From BOG-908 sp963795825 (GTDB lineage Bacteria; Pseudomonadota; Alphaproteobacteria; Acetobacterales; Acetobacteraceae), in the NCBI GenBank assembly GCA_963795825.1, contig CAWCIW010000005.1, forward strand, positions 310,001 to 374,000: a DNA stretch of 64,000 nt, in the 5' to 3' direction. The stretch's first letter is position 1. Each line of letters begins with the position of its first letter. The notes under the pieces were generated by a model that saw only the letters and a program-made list of their open reading frames with translations, made no database searches and had not been told where the DNA came from. The position numbers and the translations under genes were made by a program. Shown here one piece after another: positions 17,445-25,652 of this stretch.

Positions 17445-18839
17445 GTGATCGAACAGGGGATAAACCTGGTTGCAGCGTTCAACCGGCGCCGGCTGGGCGA
17501 TTCCGGCAGCGCCTTCCTGGTCGGCATACACGCGCCAATGCGCGCCGAACTGACACTCACGGACCTGGCCGTTACCGGCACGATCCCGGCCGGGCTGTGC
17601 GGGCGCTACCTTCGCATGGGTGCCAACCCGGCCGCCCCCGATCCGGCCGGCCATCACTGGTTCCTCGGCGACGGCATGGTGCACGGCTTTGCCCTGCGTG
17701 ACGGCCGGGTGCATTGGTATCGCAACCGGTGGATCGGCTCGCGCCTGGCTGCGGCCGCACTCGGGCGCGCGCCGGCGCCGGGGCCGCGACGCGGGCGCAA
17801 CGACACGGTGAACACCAACGTGGTCGAGATCGGCGGGCGGGCCGTGGCGGTGGTGGAGGCGGGCAGTTTTCCTGTCGCGCTGTCCGACACGCTGGAGGAC
17901 CAGCGCTACACGGATTTCGAGGACACGCTCGCCGGATCGTTCAGCGGCCATCCGCATCGCGATCCGCTGACAGGTGCGCACCATGCCATCGCCTATGACG
18001 GCAATATCTGGGACGCGGTACGCCATGTGGTGGTGAGCGATGCGGGGCGCGTGGTGCGCGATGTGTCGGTGCCGGTGGCGCACGGGCCCTGCATACATGA
18101 TAGCGGGTTCACCGCACGTTTCGCGATCATCCTGGATCTGCCGGTGACGTTCTCGATGCGCGCGGTGCTGGGCGGGCACGTGTTTCCGTATCGTTGGAAT
18201 CCCGGCCATCAGGCGCGCGTTGGGCTGCTGCCGCGCGACGGCGATGCGGCCAGCGTGATCTGGTGCGAGATGGCGCCGTGTTTCGCGTTCCATGTGGCCA
18301 ATGCGTTCGATCGCGCGGACGGCGCGGTGGTGCTCGATGTGATCGCCTATCCGACGATGTTCGCGTCCGGCCAGGGCGGTCTCGACGCGCTGGGCTGTTT
18401 CGAGCGCTGGACGATCGATCCGGTGGGCCGCAGCGTGTCGCGCGCGGTGATCGACGCCACGCCGCAGGAGTTTCCGCGCATCGACGAGCGGCGGTTCGGG
18501 GCGGCGTACCGGTATGCCTATACGGTTTCCGTGCCGCCCGACGGCAACACGCAGCTTGCCGGCGCCACCTGCATCTACAAGCACGACCTGCAGGCGGGTG
18601 GGCGTGAAATGCATGATTTCGGGGTGGGGTTCGTGCCTGGCGAGTTTGTGTTCGTGCCGGCATCTTCCGCATCGGCGGAGGATGAGGGGTGGCTGATGGG
18701 GTTGGTGATCGACGTTGCGGCCGATGCGACGGATCTGGTTATTCTGGACGCGCAGGCGTTCGCCGCGCCACCGGTCGCGACGATCCGGGTGCCGCACCGG
18801 ATACCGCCCGGTTTTCACGGTAACTGGTTCGCGGGCTGA
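17445..18839 (+). CDS. carotenoid cleavage oxygenase family protein
   Basis: 464 residues. Seven-bladed propeller, non-haem Fe(II) dioxygenase that cleaves carotenoids, apocarotenoids or stilbene-type substrates. The family's spaced iron-binding histidines are visible in HPHRDPLTGAHHA, GPCIHDSGFT, CFAFHVANAF and the C-terminal PPGFHGNW. The N-terminal GDGMVHGFALRDG and GANP motifs are typical. Start is GTG 17445 with no clear ribosome binding site; an out-of-frame ATG at 17411 (MPNRLEFNP) is nearby, so the true start is uncertain. The substrate cannot be told from sequence. Confidence 0.88.
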   Translation: MIEQGINLVAAFNRRRLGDSGSAFLVGIHAPMRAELTLTDLAVTGTIPAGLCGRYLRMGANPAAPDPAGHHWFLGDGMVHGFALRDGRVHWYRNRWIGSRLAAAALGRAPAPGPRRGRNDTVNTNVVEIGGRAVAVVEAGSFPVALSDTLEDQRYTDFEDTLAGSFSGHPHRDPLTGAHHAIAYDGNIWDAVRHVVVSDAGRVVRDVSVPVAHGPCIHDSGFTARFAIILDLPVTFSMRAVLGGHVFPYRWNPGHQARVGLLPRDGDAASVIWCEMAPCFAFHVANAFDRADGAVVLDVIAYPTMFASGQGGLDALGCFERWTIDPVGRSVSRAVIDATPQEFPRIDERRFGAAYRYAYTVSVPPDGNTQLAGATCIYKHDLQAGGREMHDFGVGFVPGEFVFVPASSASAEDEGWLMGLVIDVAADATDLVILDAQAFAAPPVATIRVPHRIPPGFHGNWFAG

Positions 18840-18909
18840 TCGGTCTGCACCGTGGCGCCGTGTTTGGAGAGGTTGTCCCGGCGCCCGGCGGTTTGGCGGC
18901 TTTCTCTCC

Positions 18910-20664
18910 TTAATGCGTGATCGTTGCCGGCTGGTTGAGCGCGAGGTTGAGCATCGTCGTCATTGCAGTATTGATGTCCGCCTGGCTTGCCGCCTGGAAG
19001 AATTGGTTCGGCTGGGACGCGCAAGCGGAGAGCGCGGCGGTGATGGCGCTGTTGTTCAGCGGTTCGGCAAGCTGCTTGATGCTCTGCAAATACTGGTAGT
19101 GGGGCAGCGGGTAGTACGGCGTGTAAAGCACGAAGATGTTGAAGCCCATGGTCTTCAGCGTGGTGCAATTCGCAGGCGTGACTGTGGACCAGCGCGGGCC
19201 GGCCGGCAAACCGGCGCGTAAGCTGTCCTGCAGCCCGTCTGTGACGATGAAGATGTTCTTCCGCGGTGTTGCCGCCGTTCCACCCGATCCGCTCGGCGTG
19301 GCAAGCGATGCGAATGCCTTCAGCGGGTCGTCTATGTCGGTCGAGTTGTTGGTCGGTTGGATATTGGCTGTGATGGTCTGGGCGGCTTGCAGGTTGGTGC
19401 CGGCCTCGACGAACGCTCCGCCCGGCACAGGATAATCCTGCTGACCGTAGGAGCTGTTGATTTCGTAGACACCAACGCTGAACTGGTTCGGCAAACCGAG
19501 TTGCGCTTCCTTGGCGATCAAGTCTCCTATGACGGACGCCGCTGCTTGCGTAACGACATCAAGGCGAATGGAGATGTTGGCCCCGGCGTTGTTGGCAGCT
19601 CCGACCAGACCGAACAGGTCACTGGGGTTTGCGGCGGTCGAACTGGGGTTGTCGTGACATGAGAGGGAGCATGTCGGCACTGGCAGGTTTGCTACAGCGA
19701 GTTTGTTCAAAGAGTCCGTCTTCGGGGTTGGCGTGCTGACATCGGGCGCACCGTATCCTGGGGGGCAATATCCGTTCAGGTTGACGTTTGCCGCCACACC
19801 AGGCGGCAACGGACCGGGCGGGATCAATGAAGCCGTAGGCTGGCACAGGGCAGAAGACCCATCGTAAGCCGGGTTGCACTTACCGCTATTGGGCAGCATG
19901 TTGGTCAGAAACGTCGGTGTGTTATCGGGGCTGGTCTTGCTCGCCGGCGCATACCCGACCGCTGTTCCAAGTACAGGGCTGTAGGTGTATTGAAAAACGT
20001 CCGCCTGAGCGCCGGTGGACAGATAGTTCGTAGCGATCGCTGTCGGCATGCATACGCTGAGCTGCTCGATCTTCAACATGTCCTGCGGTGTCGTGCCGAT
20101 CGACATCGACGCCGATGTGTCCAGTATCATGTCCACTTCGACGAACGCGTTGGCGGTTACAGCGGCGGACGCCACCAGGTTGCTGGTCCAGAGCGGGATA
20201 TTGACGAGGCCGCCAAAATGCGTCGGCACGTTCACCGTGTAGCTGACCTGGGTGCTGAAGGTGCCGGTGGACTGGTCGTAGCCGACACAGGGGCTCTGCG
20301 CACAATTGGCCGCTGCATTGGCCGGCGCCACGGTGACTTTCGAGATCGGGGCCGACCCGGTGGACAGCGTGCCAAGCTGCGCCTGGAACCATTGCAGGCC
20401 GGCCTTGCCGCCGGTGGTGCCGGCAGAGGCGGCGGTGGCACCGGCGTTGAAACTGGTGACCGCGATGCGCACGGCATGGATGGCCGCTGCATCGGCGGCC
20501 ATGGTGGTCTGCGCCAGTGCCTGTACGTAAAACCCGTAATCGACCGCCAGGCCGACGCACAGCGTGAGCGGCACCACAGAGGTGGCAAAGATAATCGAAA
20601 CCGCACCGGAACGATTATGCCGGAGAAAGCCGGTCCGGTTGCGCTTGGAAAGACCGATGCTCAT
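18910..20664 (-). CDS. TadG-like pilus assembly protein with von Willebrand A domain
   Basis: 584 residues. The N-terminal TadE/TadG-type segment has SGAVSIIFATSVVPLTLCVGLAVDYG, a pilin-like hydrophobic helix after a basic leader. Then comes a vWA-type domain with MIDAS motif D-T-S-A-S at residues 182-186 and NIFIVTDGLQDS later. A Cys- and Pro-rich insertion of about 150 residues lies within. It ends ALNQPATITH. In Tad systems TadG sits in the envelope. It is the last of three same-strand genes (TadE, TadE-like, TadG), 40 bp after its neighbour. Confidence 0.82.
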   Translation of the reverse strand: MSIGLSKRNRTGFLRHNRSGAVSIIFATSVVPLTLCVGLAVDYGFYVQALAQTTMAADAAAIHAVRIAVTSFNAGATAASAGTTGGKAGLQWFQAQLGTLSTGSAPISKVTVAPANAAANCAQSPCVGYDQSTGTFSTQVSYTVNVPTHFGGLVNIPLWTSNLVASAAVTANAFVEVDMILDTSASMSIGTTPQDMLKIEQLSVCMPTAIATNYLSTGAQADVFQYTYSPVLGTAVGYAPASKTSPDNTPTFLTNMLPNSGKCNPAYDGSSALCQPTASLIPPGPLPPGVAANVNLNGYCPPGYGAPDVSTPTPKTDSLNKLAVANLPVPTCSLSCHDNPSSTAANPSDLFGLVGAANNAGANISIRLDVVTQAAASVIGDLIAKEAQLGLPNQFSVGVYEINSSYGQQDYPVPGGAFVEAGTNLQAAQTITANIQPTNNSTDIDDPLKAFASLATPSGSGGTAATPRKNIFIVTDGLQDSLRAGLPAGPRWSTVTPANCTTLKTMGFNIFVLYTPYYPLPHYQYLQSIKQLAEPLNNSAITAALSACASQPNQFFQAASQADINTAMTTMLNLALNQPATITH

Positions 20665-20703
20665 ATCACGCCTTTTGTCAGTAACGCGGTGAGTTGGCGG
20701 GGA

Positions 20704-21480
20704 TCAGAAATAGCCGGACTGGAAACCCGGGCAGGTCCCCGTTCCGTCCGTGCCCGTATAGGTGGCATACTGGGTGGTGACGGAGGCCGTGGCGCCGGTG
20801 CGGGTGGAAAAGATCGCGGTCGCCCAGAAATCCTGTTTTTTCATGAAAATGTCGAACGGCATCGGCGTGAACTGATAGTGGACGTCGGCGATGATGGAGG
20901 GATCGGGATTGTTGACGTTCAGGCTCGTCACCACGCCGAGTTGCGTGATCCCGATTGGCAGATTGGCCGTGGGTTGTATCTGCACCAGGGGACCGCAGGA
21001 CCGCGTCACCGCCGTCCATCCCGCCTGGCCGCCGCCGCCATAAGTGACGCTCCAGACCACGCTCGCGACGTAGCAGTTGGTGCTGCCGGTGACGGGCGTG
21101 CAATTCGCGACCGGAATGAAGTCGACAGAGGTCAGCGTGATCGATCGTGCGCCCGAAGCCGCCCCGTTGCGAACCGTCGGCATCGCGGCATAGACGATGG
21201 ACATCGCCTGCTGTGCCTGGCCGGGCGTCAGGGTGGAGGTCTTGTCCGTCTGCACGGCGATGTTGGTGGCGGACAGCGAAACGTTGTGCGCGGTAAGCCA
21301 GACCTGCTGCCAGAGCAGCATGGCGCGCGATACGTCGAAGCCACCGATGATCAGCATCAGCAGGACAGGCGCGATCAGGGCGAATTCGATCGAGGCGACG
21401 CCGCCCGGGTCGGCGCCAATGCGCCGTCGCGGCGTGCGGCACGCCGGTATAGTGCCGGCCAGACGTGTCAGGGCGGCCAT
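20704..21480 (-). CDS. TadE-like minor pseudopilin
   Basis: 258 residues. ATG 21480 overlaps the TGA of the preceding TadE gene by one base (TGATG), implying coupled translation. After a basic leader (RTPRRR) comes GGVASIEFALIAPVLLMLIIGGFD, the TadE signature with the conserved Glu in IEFAL. The rest is a beta-rich extracytoplasmic domain with two close cysteines (NCTPVTGSTNCYV) and further cysteines near the middle and end. TadE proteins are processed by TadV/CpaA-type peptidase; none is encoded here. Confidence 0.8.
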   Translation of the reverse strand: MAALTRLAGTIPACRTPRRRIGADPGGVASIEFALIAPVLLMLIIGGFDVSRAMLLWQQVWLTAHNVSLSATNIAVQTDKTSTLTPGQAQQAMSIVYAAMPTVRNGAASGARSITLTSVDFIPVANCTPVTGSTNCYVASVVWSVTYGGGGQAGWTAVTRSCGPLVQIQPTANLPIGITQLGVVTSLNVNNPDPSIIADVHYQFTPMPFDIFMKKQDFWATAIFSTRTGATASVTTQYATYTGTDGTGTCPGFQSGYF

Positions 21481-22154
21481 CAGCTGACGGTCGTGGGCGA
21501 GCATTGCGGCAGCGGCGGTATCGGGCCGGAGGCGGCGGTCACGGCGTAATATTCGGTGGCGAATGCCACGTTGCTGGCCGTCGCGTGGATGATCCGGCCG
21601 CCGTAGCTCAGGGTGAAAAGACCCTTCAGCAGCATGCCCACGAACGTCGGCCCGACATATACGGCGCTCAGCAGATAGAACTGATTCGGGCCGGCATTGC
21701 AGAAATTGCCGGTTCCGTAGCTGGCCAGGTTGAGCGCGCTTCCGGATACCGGAACCACACCTGTCGTCGCGCTATAGAAATCCGCGCTGCCGCTGAACGT
21801 GACGTTCTGTATGCGGACGAAAACGTTCGTCTGGCAGGCCAGGAGGCCGGGCAGGCTGGGGCACAGATAGGCGGAGGTGAACTGGCTGACGCTCTGGATA
21901 TTCTGCGCATTGCCTGTGCTGACCTGGCGCGCTGCGAGGTTGAGCCCGCAATCGAGCGCCTCCTGGCAATACTGGTCGTAGGATATTTCGAATACGAAGA
22001 GCAGCATCGACATGAACACGGTCGATAAAATGGCGAATTCGAGTGCCACGACAGCGCGCCTGGCGCCGAGAAACGCGCCCGCGCCCTTGCCGGCGCGGCG
22101 CTTGCGCGATGTCGCCGCCGCGGAAGACAGGATAAATTGCCGGAATGTCGTCAC
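21480..22154 (-). CDS. TadE-family minor pseudopilin
   Basis: 224 residues. Basic leader, then RAVVALEFAILSTVFMSMLLFVFE with the conserved Glu of TadE in LEFAI. The periplasmic part is Cys-containing (DQYCQEALDCGLN, YLCPSLPGLLACQ, NFCNAG, PQCSP). It is first of the three-gene set; the next gene starts on its stop codon. The CpaA/B/C/D/E/F and major Flp pilin genes are not in the window, so this trio may act with a distant tad locus or in another surface role. Confidence 0.8.
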   Translation of the reverse strand: MTTFRQFILSSAAATSRKRRAGKGAGAFLGARRAVVALEFAILSTVFMSMLLFVFEISYDQYCQEALDCGLNLAARQVSTGNAQNIQSVSQFTSAYLCPSLPGLLACQTNVFVRIQNVTFSGSADFYSATTGVVPVSGSALNLASYGTGNFCNAGPNQFYLLSAVYVGPTFVGMLLKGLFTLSYGGRIIHATASNVAFATEYYAVTAASGPIPPLPQCSPTTVS

Positions 22155-22645
22155 GCCGTGTGCATCCTGATGCTGTTTGCCGACGCCATTTCTTTCAGAA
22201 CGAAATCCATAATGCGACCCAAGCCCGGTATCTCTGCGTCGGGAGTATTATTGAGATTTCAAACCGATGTCAAGACGATTTTAAGACGAAACGGTTTTGC
22301 AGGTTCGAGTGGTCAGGGCTTCGACCGTTGCAGTCTGCAACAGCAGCGTCGCGCTACCGCGACTTCCGCCTCGATCCGTAACGGTCGTCCCGATACGCTA
22401 TTCATGCGTCAGGCTTACGGCTGACGCATCACTGAATTCTCGTTATTGGAACATTATGAAGACTGGTTCATGCCATACAGAGCAACCGACACCGATCCAC
22501 CCGGCGCACAGGCCGAACCTACAGCCGGAATCTTTCGGCATGGTAAACGCCACGCGCGATCTCTCCGGCCGCGCGCAATGCCGGCGGGATCGCGCAGCGC
22601 CAATCGCCGGCATGGTGGCAGGGCCGGGCGAGGGGCCCCTGCCGG
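22155..22645. other. intergenic region without gene, with one small hairpin
   Basis: About 490 bp between tadE and the YcgN-like stop codon. GC content is lower than in the neighbours. It contains ATGCGTCAG / 8-nt loop / CTGACGCAT at 22404-22429, a 9-bp perfect stem without T-tract, possibly an operator or RNA hairpin. A frame starting at 22456 has no recognisable product. It likely includes the promoter of the tad-like genes. Confidence 0.45.
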
Positions 22646-23113
22646 TCAGCCGCCGGCAGGAGGCAGGCGCGTCTTCGGGCGGCGTCCTGGCCAGTCGGTC
22701 ACATGGCCCTCCAGATCGCCGGCCCGGCGCTCGTCGATCGTGCGCCCCCGCACCGATACGCCGGCCGTATGCACCGTGGCGGGGTCGCCGGAGACCAGCG
22801 GATGCCACCAGGCCAGGCCGCGGCCCTCCTTGACGCGTCGGTAGGCGCAGGACGGCGGCAGCCAGTCGATATCGGCTACCGCAGCCGGGGTGAGCTGCAC
22901 GCAATCCGGCACACGGGCGCGGCGGCGCGGGTAGTCGCGGCACTGGCAGGTGTTGCCGTCCAGCAGCCGGCAGGCGACGTTGGTCCAGGCGATCTCGCCG
23001 GTGTCTTCGTCGCGCAGCTTGTGCAGGCAGCACCGGCCGCAGCCGTCGCAAAGCGATTCCCATTCGGACTGGGTCATCTGCTCGAGGGTCTTGGTGGTCC
23101 AGAACGGCGTCAT
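22646..23113 (-). CDS. YcgN/YkgJ-like cysteine-cluster protein (UPF0260)
   Basis: 155 residues from ATG 23113. Motifs WESLCDGCGRCCLHKLRDEDTG, NVACRLLD, CQCRDYPRR, VPDCVQL and WLPPSCAYRRV follow UPF0260/YcgN closely. The clustered cysteines suggest binding of a metal or iron-sulfur cluster; the function is unknown. The C-terminal region (AWWHPLVSGDP, VSVRGRT) is complete. It is divergent from the ferredoxin gene. Confidence 0.85.
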   Translation of the reverse strand: MTPFWTTKTLEQMTQSEWESLCDGCGRCCLHKLRDEDTGEIAWTNVACRLLDGNTCQCRDYPRRRARVPDCVQLTPAAVADIDWLPPSCAYRRVKEGRGLAWWHPLVSGDPATVHTAGVSVRGRTIDERRAGDLEGHVTDWPGRRPKTRLPPAGG

Positions 23114-23238
23114 GGCGCTATTCGGCAGGCCGGCGCGCGAAAGGCAAGCCTTGCTTGAGCGCGTGCCGCTTTCGCCGTATGGGAGCGGCGGTTTGCCGAG
23201 ACGCAAGCGCAAGCGACGCCCCAACGAAAGCCCCTCTC

Positions 23239-23559
23239 ATGCCGCATATCACCTACATCGCCCATGACGGCGCCAGCACCACCGTGGACGCGACCGCCGG
23301 GATGAGCGTGATGCGCGCCGCGGTGATGAATGCGGTGGCGGGCATCGATGCCGAATGCGGCGGTGCGTGTGCCTGTGCCACCTGCCATGTGGTGATCGAC
23401 CCGGCCTGGGCCGCGCGGCTGCCTGCGCCGGCGCAGATGGAGACCGACACGCTGGAGATGGTGACCGATCCGCAGCCCAACTCGCGGCTGTCGTGTCAGT
23501 TGACGATGACGGATGCGCTGGATGGGCTGGTGGTGCATACGCCGGCGCGGCAAGGGTAA
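23239..23559 (+). CDS. [2Fe-2S] adrenodoxin-type ferredoxin
   Basis: 106 residues from ATG 23239. Ligands fit C40, C46, C49 and C86 in the C-x5-C-x2-C...C spacing of adrenodoxin/putidaredoxin-type ferredoxins (AECGGACACATCHV, SRLSCQL); C44 is extra. Such proteins carry electrons to cytochromes P450, dioxygenases or Fe-S assembly. No partner reductase or P450 is adjacent. The stop TAA directly precedes an intergenic element. Confidence 0.9.
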   Translation: MPHITYIAHDGASTTVDATAGMSVMRAAVMNAVAGIDAECGGACACATCHVVIDPAWAARLPAPAQMETDTLEMVTDPQPNSRLSCQLTMTDALDGLVVHTPARQG

Positions 23560-23740
23560 GGCAAGCAGTCCTTTTTCGAGAAAAAGGACCAAAAAGCTTT
23601 TGCTCTGACGGTTGCACGGGTATCTCGGTGCAAGTGCAAAGTTAAAGCCGGCAGAAGCAAAGTTAGCCGCGGGGCAGGCGAGGGAGCAAAAGTCTTTTGC
23701 TTCTTTTCTTCAGACAAGAAGGCCTTGCTTGCCTTGCCTG
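23559..23740. repeat. intergenic element, full copy (GTCC left, CTTC right)
   Basis: Between the convergent ferredoxin and channel genes. Left arm 23559-23603 is the standard GTCC form. Right arm 23671-23740 (GGGGCAGGCGAGGGAGCAAA, AGTCTTTTGCTTC, then TTTTCTTCAGACAAGAAGG) is the CTTC form with one stem mismatch. Confidence 0.85.
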
Positions 23741-23743
23741 ACC

Positions 23744-25090
23744 CTAGTTCCGCACCCGCACTCCAAGCACGAACCCAAACAACCCCAGCAGCACCGTCCC
23801 CGCCACCGTCTGCAAGCTGGAAATCAGCACCCCCAGCTGCCCGGCCGGCCGCAAAGCCACCTCGCCGGTGCCCACCGACGTCATGGAATCAAGGCTGAAC
23901 AGCAGGTAGTCCACGCTGTTCATCGGCGCGTGTCCCGCCGCACGCGGTGCCAGGCTGCCGGTCAGCCAGTAGATCGCGGCACAGCCGAGCCATACGAGGG
24001 CGAGCGCGCGCAGGATGCGCGTCAGGCTCTCGCCGTAATCGCACAGCCACTCGGCGGCCACGTCGCTGAGCCAGTGCAGCGCGGCCCCGAGCACCACCGT
24101 CGGCCGGCGTTCCTGCAGCGCGGCCGCGGCGCGCGAGCGGTGCAGGAACTTGCCCATGCGGCGGCGGCGGCGAAACGCCCAGCTCGCATCCTGCGCATTT
24201 CCCAGTGTGCGGAAGTTCTGCTCCAGCACGATGTAGCCTTCCACCGCGCCGGCATAGTCGCAGGCGATTTCTTCGCCGATGGCACCACCGAGCTGGCGGG
24301 CGCGGAACCGGGTGCGCTCCAGCCAGGCGCCGGCAAAGCGCGCATGGCTCATGTCGCAGCCGGTCAGCACCACATGCGGCAGCACGGCGCCGGAGAAATC
24401 CACGCCGGTGAGCGTGGCGCCGTCGAACACGGTATCACGCAGCACGGCCTCGCGAAGGTTGGCGCCGGAGAGGTCGGCCCGCCGGAGCCGCGCGCCGGTG
24501 AGGTCCGCGCCCGCGAGGTCCGCGCCCGCCAGCTTCACCTCGTCGAGCAGCACGCCGCGCAGGCAGGCGCGGTGCGCCACCACGCCGGAGAGCTGCGCGC
24601 CCCAGAGGTCGGCATCCGACGCATCCGCGCCGTCCAGCACCGCGCCGGAGAAATCGGCGAACCGAAGGCGGGCGCCGGCGAGGCACACGTCCTCGAGCAG
24701 CGCGCCGGCGAAACACGCCTGGCCGGCGTCCGTGCGGCGCAGGCTGGCGCCGGCGAGGTCGGCATCGCGGAACACCGCCTGCTCGAGCCGCGCGCCGTCG
24801 AGCACGATGCCGCTGCAGGAGGCGCCGGACAGGTCCGCCTGCGACATGTCCGCGCCGGCCAGGTTGGCGTGGCGCAAGCTGGCACCGGCGAGCGGTGCGC
24901 CGCGCAGATGGAGCCCGGACTTGCGCGCGCCCGGGCTGGACACGTCGGCGGTGTCGAACCCTGGCGGCCCGCCCGCGGCCGCAGCGCCGGGCGCGAACGC
25001 GTCGGCAAAGGCGAGCAGGGCGCGGGTCGCGGCCTGCTTCGGCGTGGCGTCCCTGGCGGACACGTCCGTCTCCCCGGCTGCCGGCATCAA
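23744..25090 (-). CDS. pentapeptide-repeat protein fused to a two-helix ion-channel pore
   Basis: 448 residues. Residues about 57-262 are some 40 pentapeptide repeats (A(D/N)LxG pattern, such as LAGADLAGADLTGARLRRA), which fold as a right-handed quadrilateral beta-helix. Residues about 275-355 are a basic linker domain. Residues about 357-445 form TM1, a pore loop and TM2 of a two-helix channel: MNSVDYLLFSLDSMTSVGTG at 390-409 sits where K+ channels have TVGYGD, with TSVGTGE at 404-410. The filter is not canonical, so ion selectivity is uncertain. It begins 30 bp after a response regulator, suggesting an operon with the sensory genes upstream. Confidence 0.8.
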   Translation of the reverse strand: MMPAAGETDVSARDATPKQAATRALLAFADAFAPGAAAAGGPPGFDTADVSSPGARKSGLHLRGAPLAGASLRHANLAGADMSQADLSGASCSGIVLDGARLEQAVFRDADLAGASLRRTDAGQACFAGALLEDVCLAGARLRFADFSGAVLDGADASDADLWGAQLSGVVAHRACLRGVLLDEVKLAGADLAGADLTGARLRRADLSGANLREAVLRDTVFDGATLTGVDFSGAVLPHVVLTGCDMSHARFAGAWLERTRFRARQLGGAIGEEIACDYAGAVEGYIVLEQNFRTLGNAQDASWAFRRRRRMGKFLHRSRAAAALQERRPTVVLGAALHWLSDVAAEWLCDYGESLTRILRALALVWLGCAAIYWLTGSLAPRAAGHAPMNSVDYLLFSLDSMTSVGTGEVALRPAGQLGVLISSLQTVAGTVLLGLFGFVLGVRVRN

Positions 25091-25120
25091 GGAAGCCGGC
25101 GGCGGGCACGCGGGCCCCGA

Positions 25121-25498
25121 TCAGCCACCGGCGGTTGCCAGTGCCTCGATCTGGGTGAGCAGGGCCGGGAAATCGATCGGTTTGGGATGGTAGTCGTTGC
25201 AGCCCGCCGCCAGCGCCTTTTCGCGGTCGCCCGACATTGCGTGCGCGGTCAGCGCGATAATCGGTATGCCGGCGGTTGCGGGCTCGGATTTCAGCAGCCG
25301 CGCGACCGACCAGCCGTCCAGGATGGGAAGGTTCATGTCGAGCAGCATCACCGAGGGCGAGAGCGCGCGGGCCTGGTCGAGCCCGGCCTGGCCATCGGTG
25401 GCCACGCTGACCGCATAGCCGCGCCGCTCCAGGCGCCGGGACAGGAAATCCCAGATCTCCTCATGATCTTCGACGAGAAGCAGGCGCTGGGCTGTCAT
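25121..25498 (-). CDS. single-domain response regulator (CheY-like), copy 1
   Basis: 125 residues from ATG 25498. Receiver domain only: LLLVEDHEEIWDFLSRRL (acidic pocket), phospho-acceptor Asp in VMLLDMNLPILDGW, Thr/Ser in IIALTAHAMSG, and Lys in NDYHPKPIDF. There is no output domain. It is clearly paralogous to the regulator at 28623-29000, with near-identical N-terminal motif, length and ends. It lies between the hybrid kinase and the pentapeptide-channel gene on the same strand. Confidence 0.92.
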   Translation of the reverse strand: MTAQRLLLVEDHEEIWDFLSRRLERRGYAVSVATDGQAGLDQARALSPSVMLLDMNLPILDGWSVARLLKSEPATAGIPIIALTAHAMSGDREKALAAGCNDYHPKPIDFPALLTQIEALATAGG

Positions 25499-25583
25499 AG
25501 GCAAGGCTTCCCGGAAAAACTGATATCAAAATGAACGCGCAACAAAGCGGCCAAAGCGTAAGCCGGCAGGACCGAACAAGGCC

Positions 25584-25652
25584 GTGGTGCAGGCAGCAGA
25601 GCAAAAGCTTTTTGCTTCTTTTTCTCGAAAAAGAAGGCCTTGCTTCCTGCCT
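25584..25652. repeat. intergenic element, half copy (right arm), CTTC subfamily
   Basis: Right arm only: GTGCAGGCAGCAGAGCAAAA, GCTTTTTGCTTC, T5, CTCG, A5, GAAGG, CCTTGCTTCCTGCC. It touches the stop of the hybrid kinase gene. No left partner; the 80 bp on the other side are unlike any core. Confidence 0.85.

Noticed and set aside
24000..25158. Plus-strand ORFs across the pentapeptide gene
   Set aside because: They mirror the five-residue periodicity of the minus-strand gene and lack start signals.
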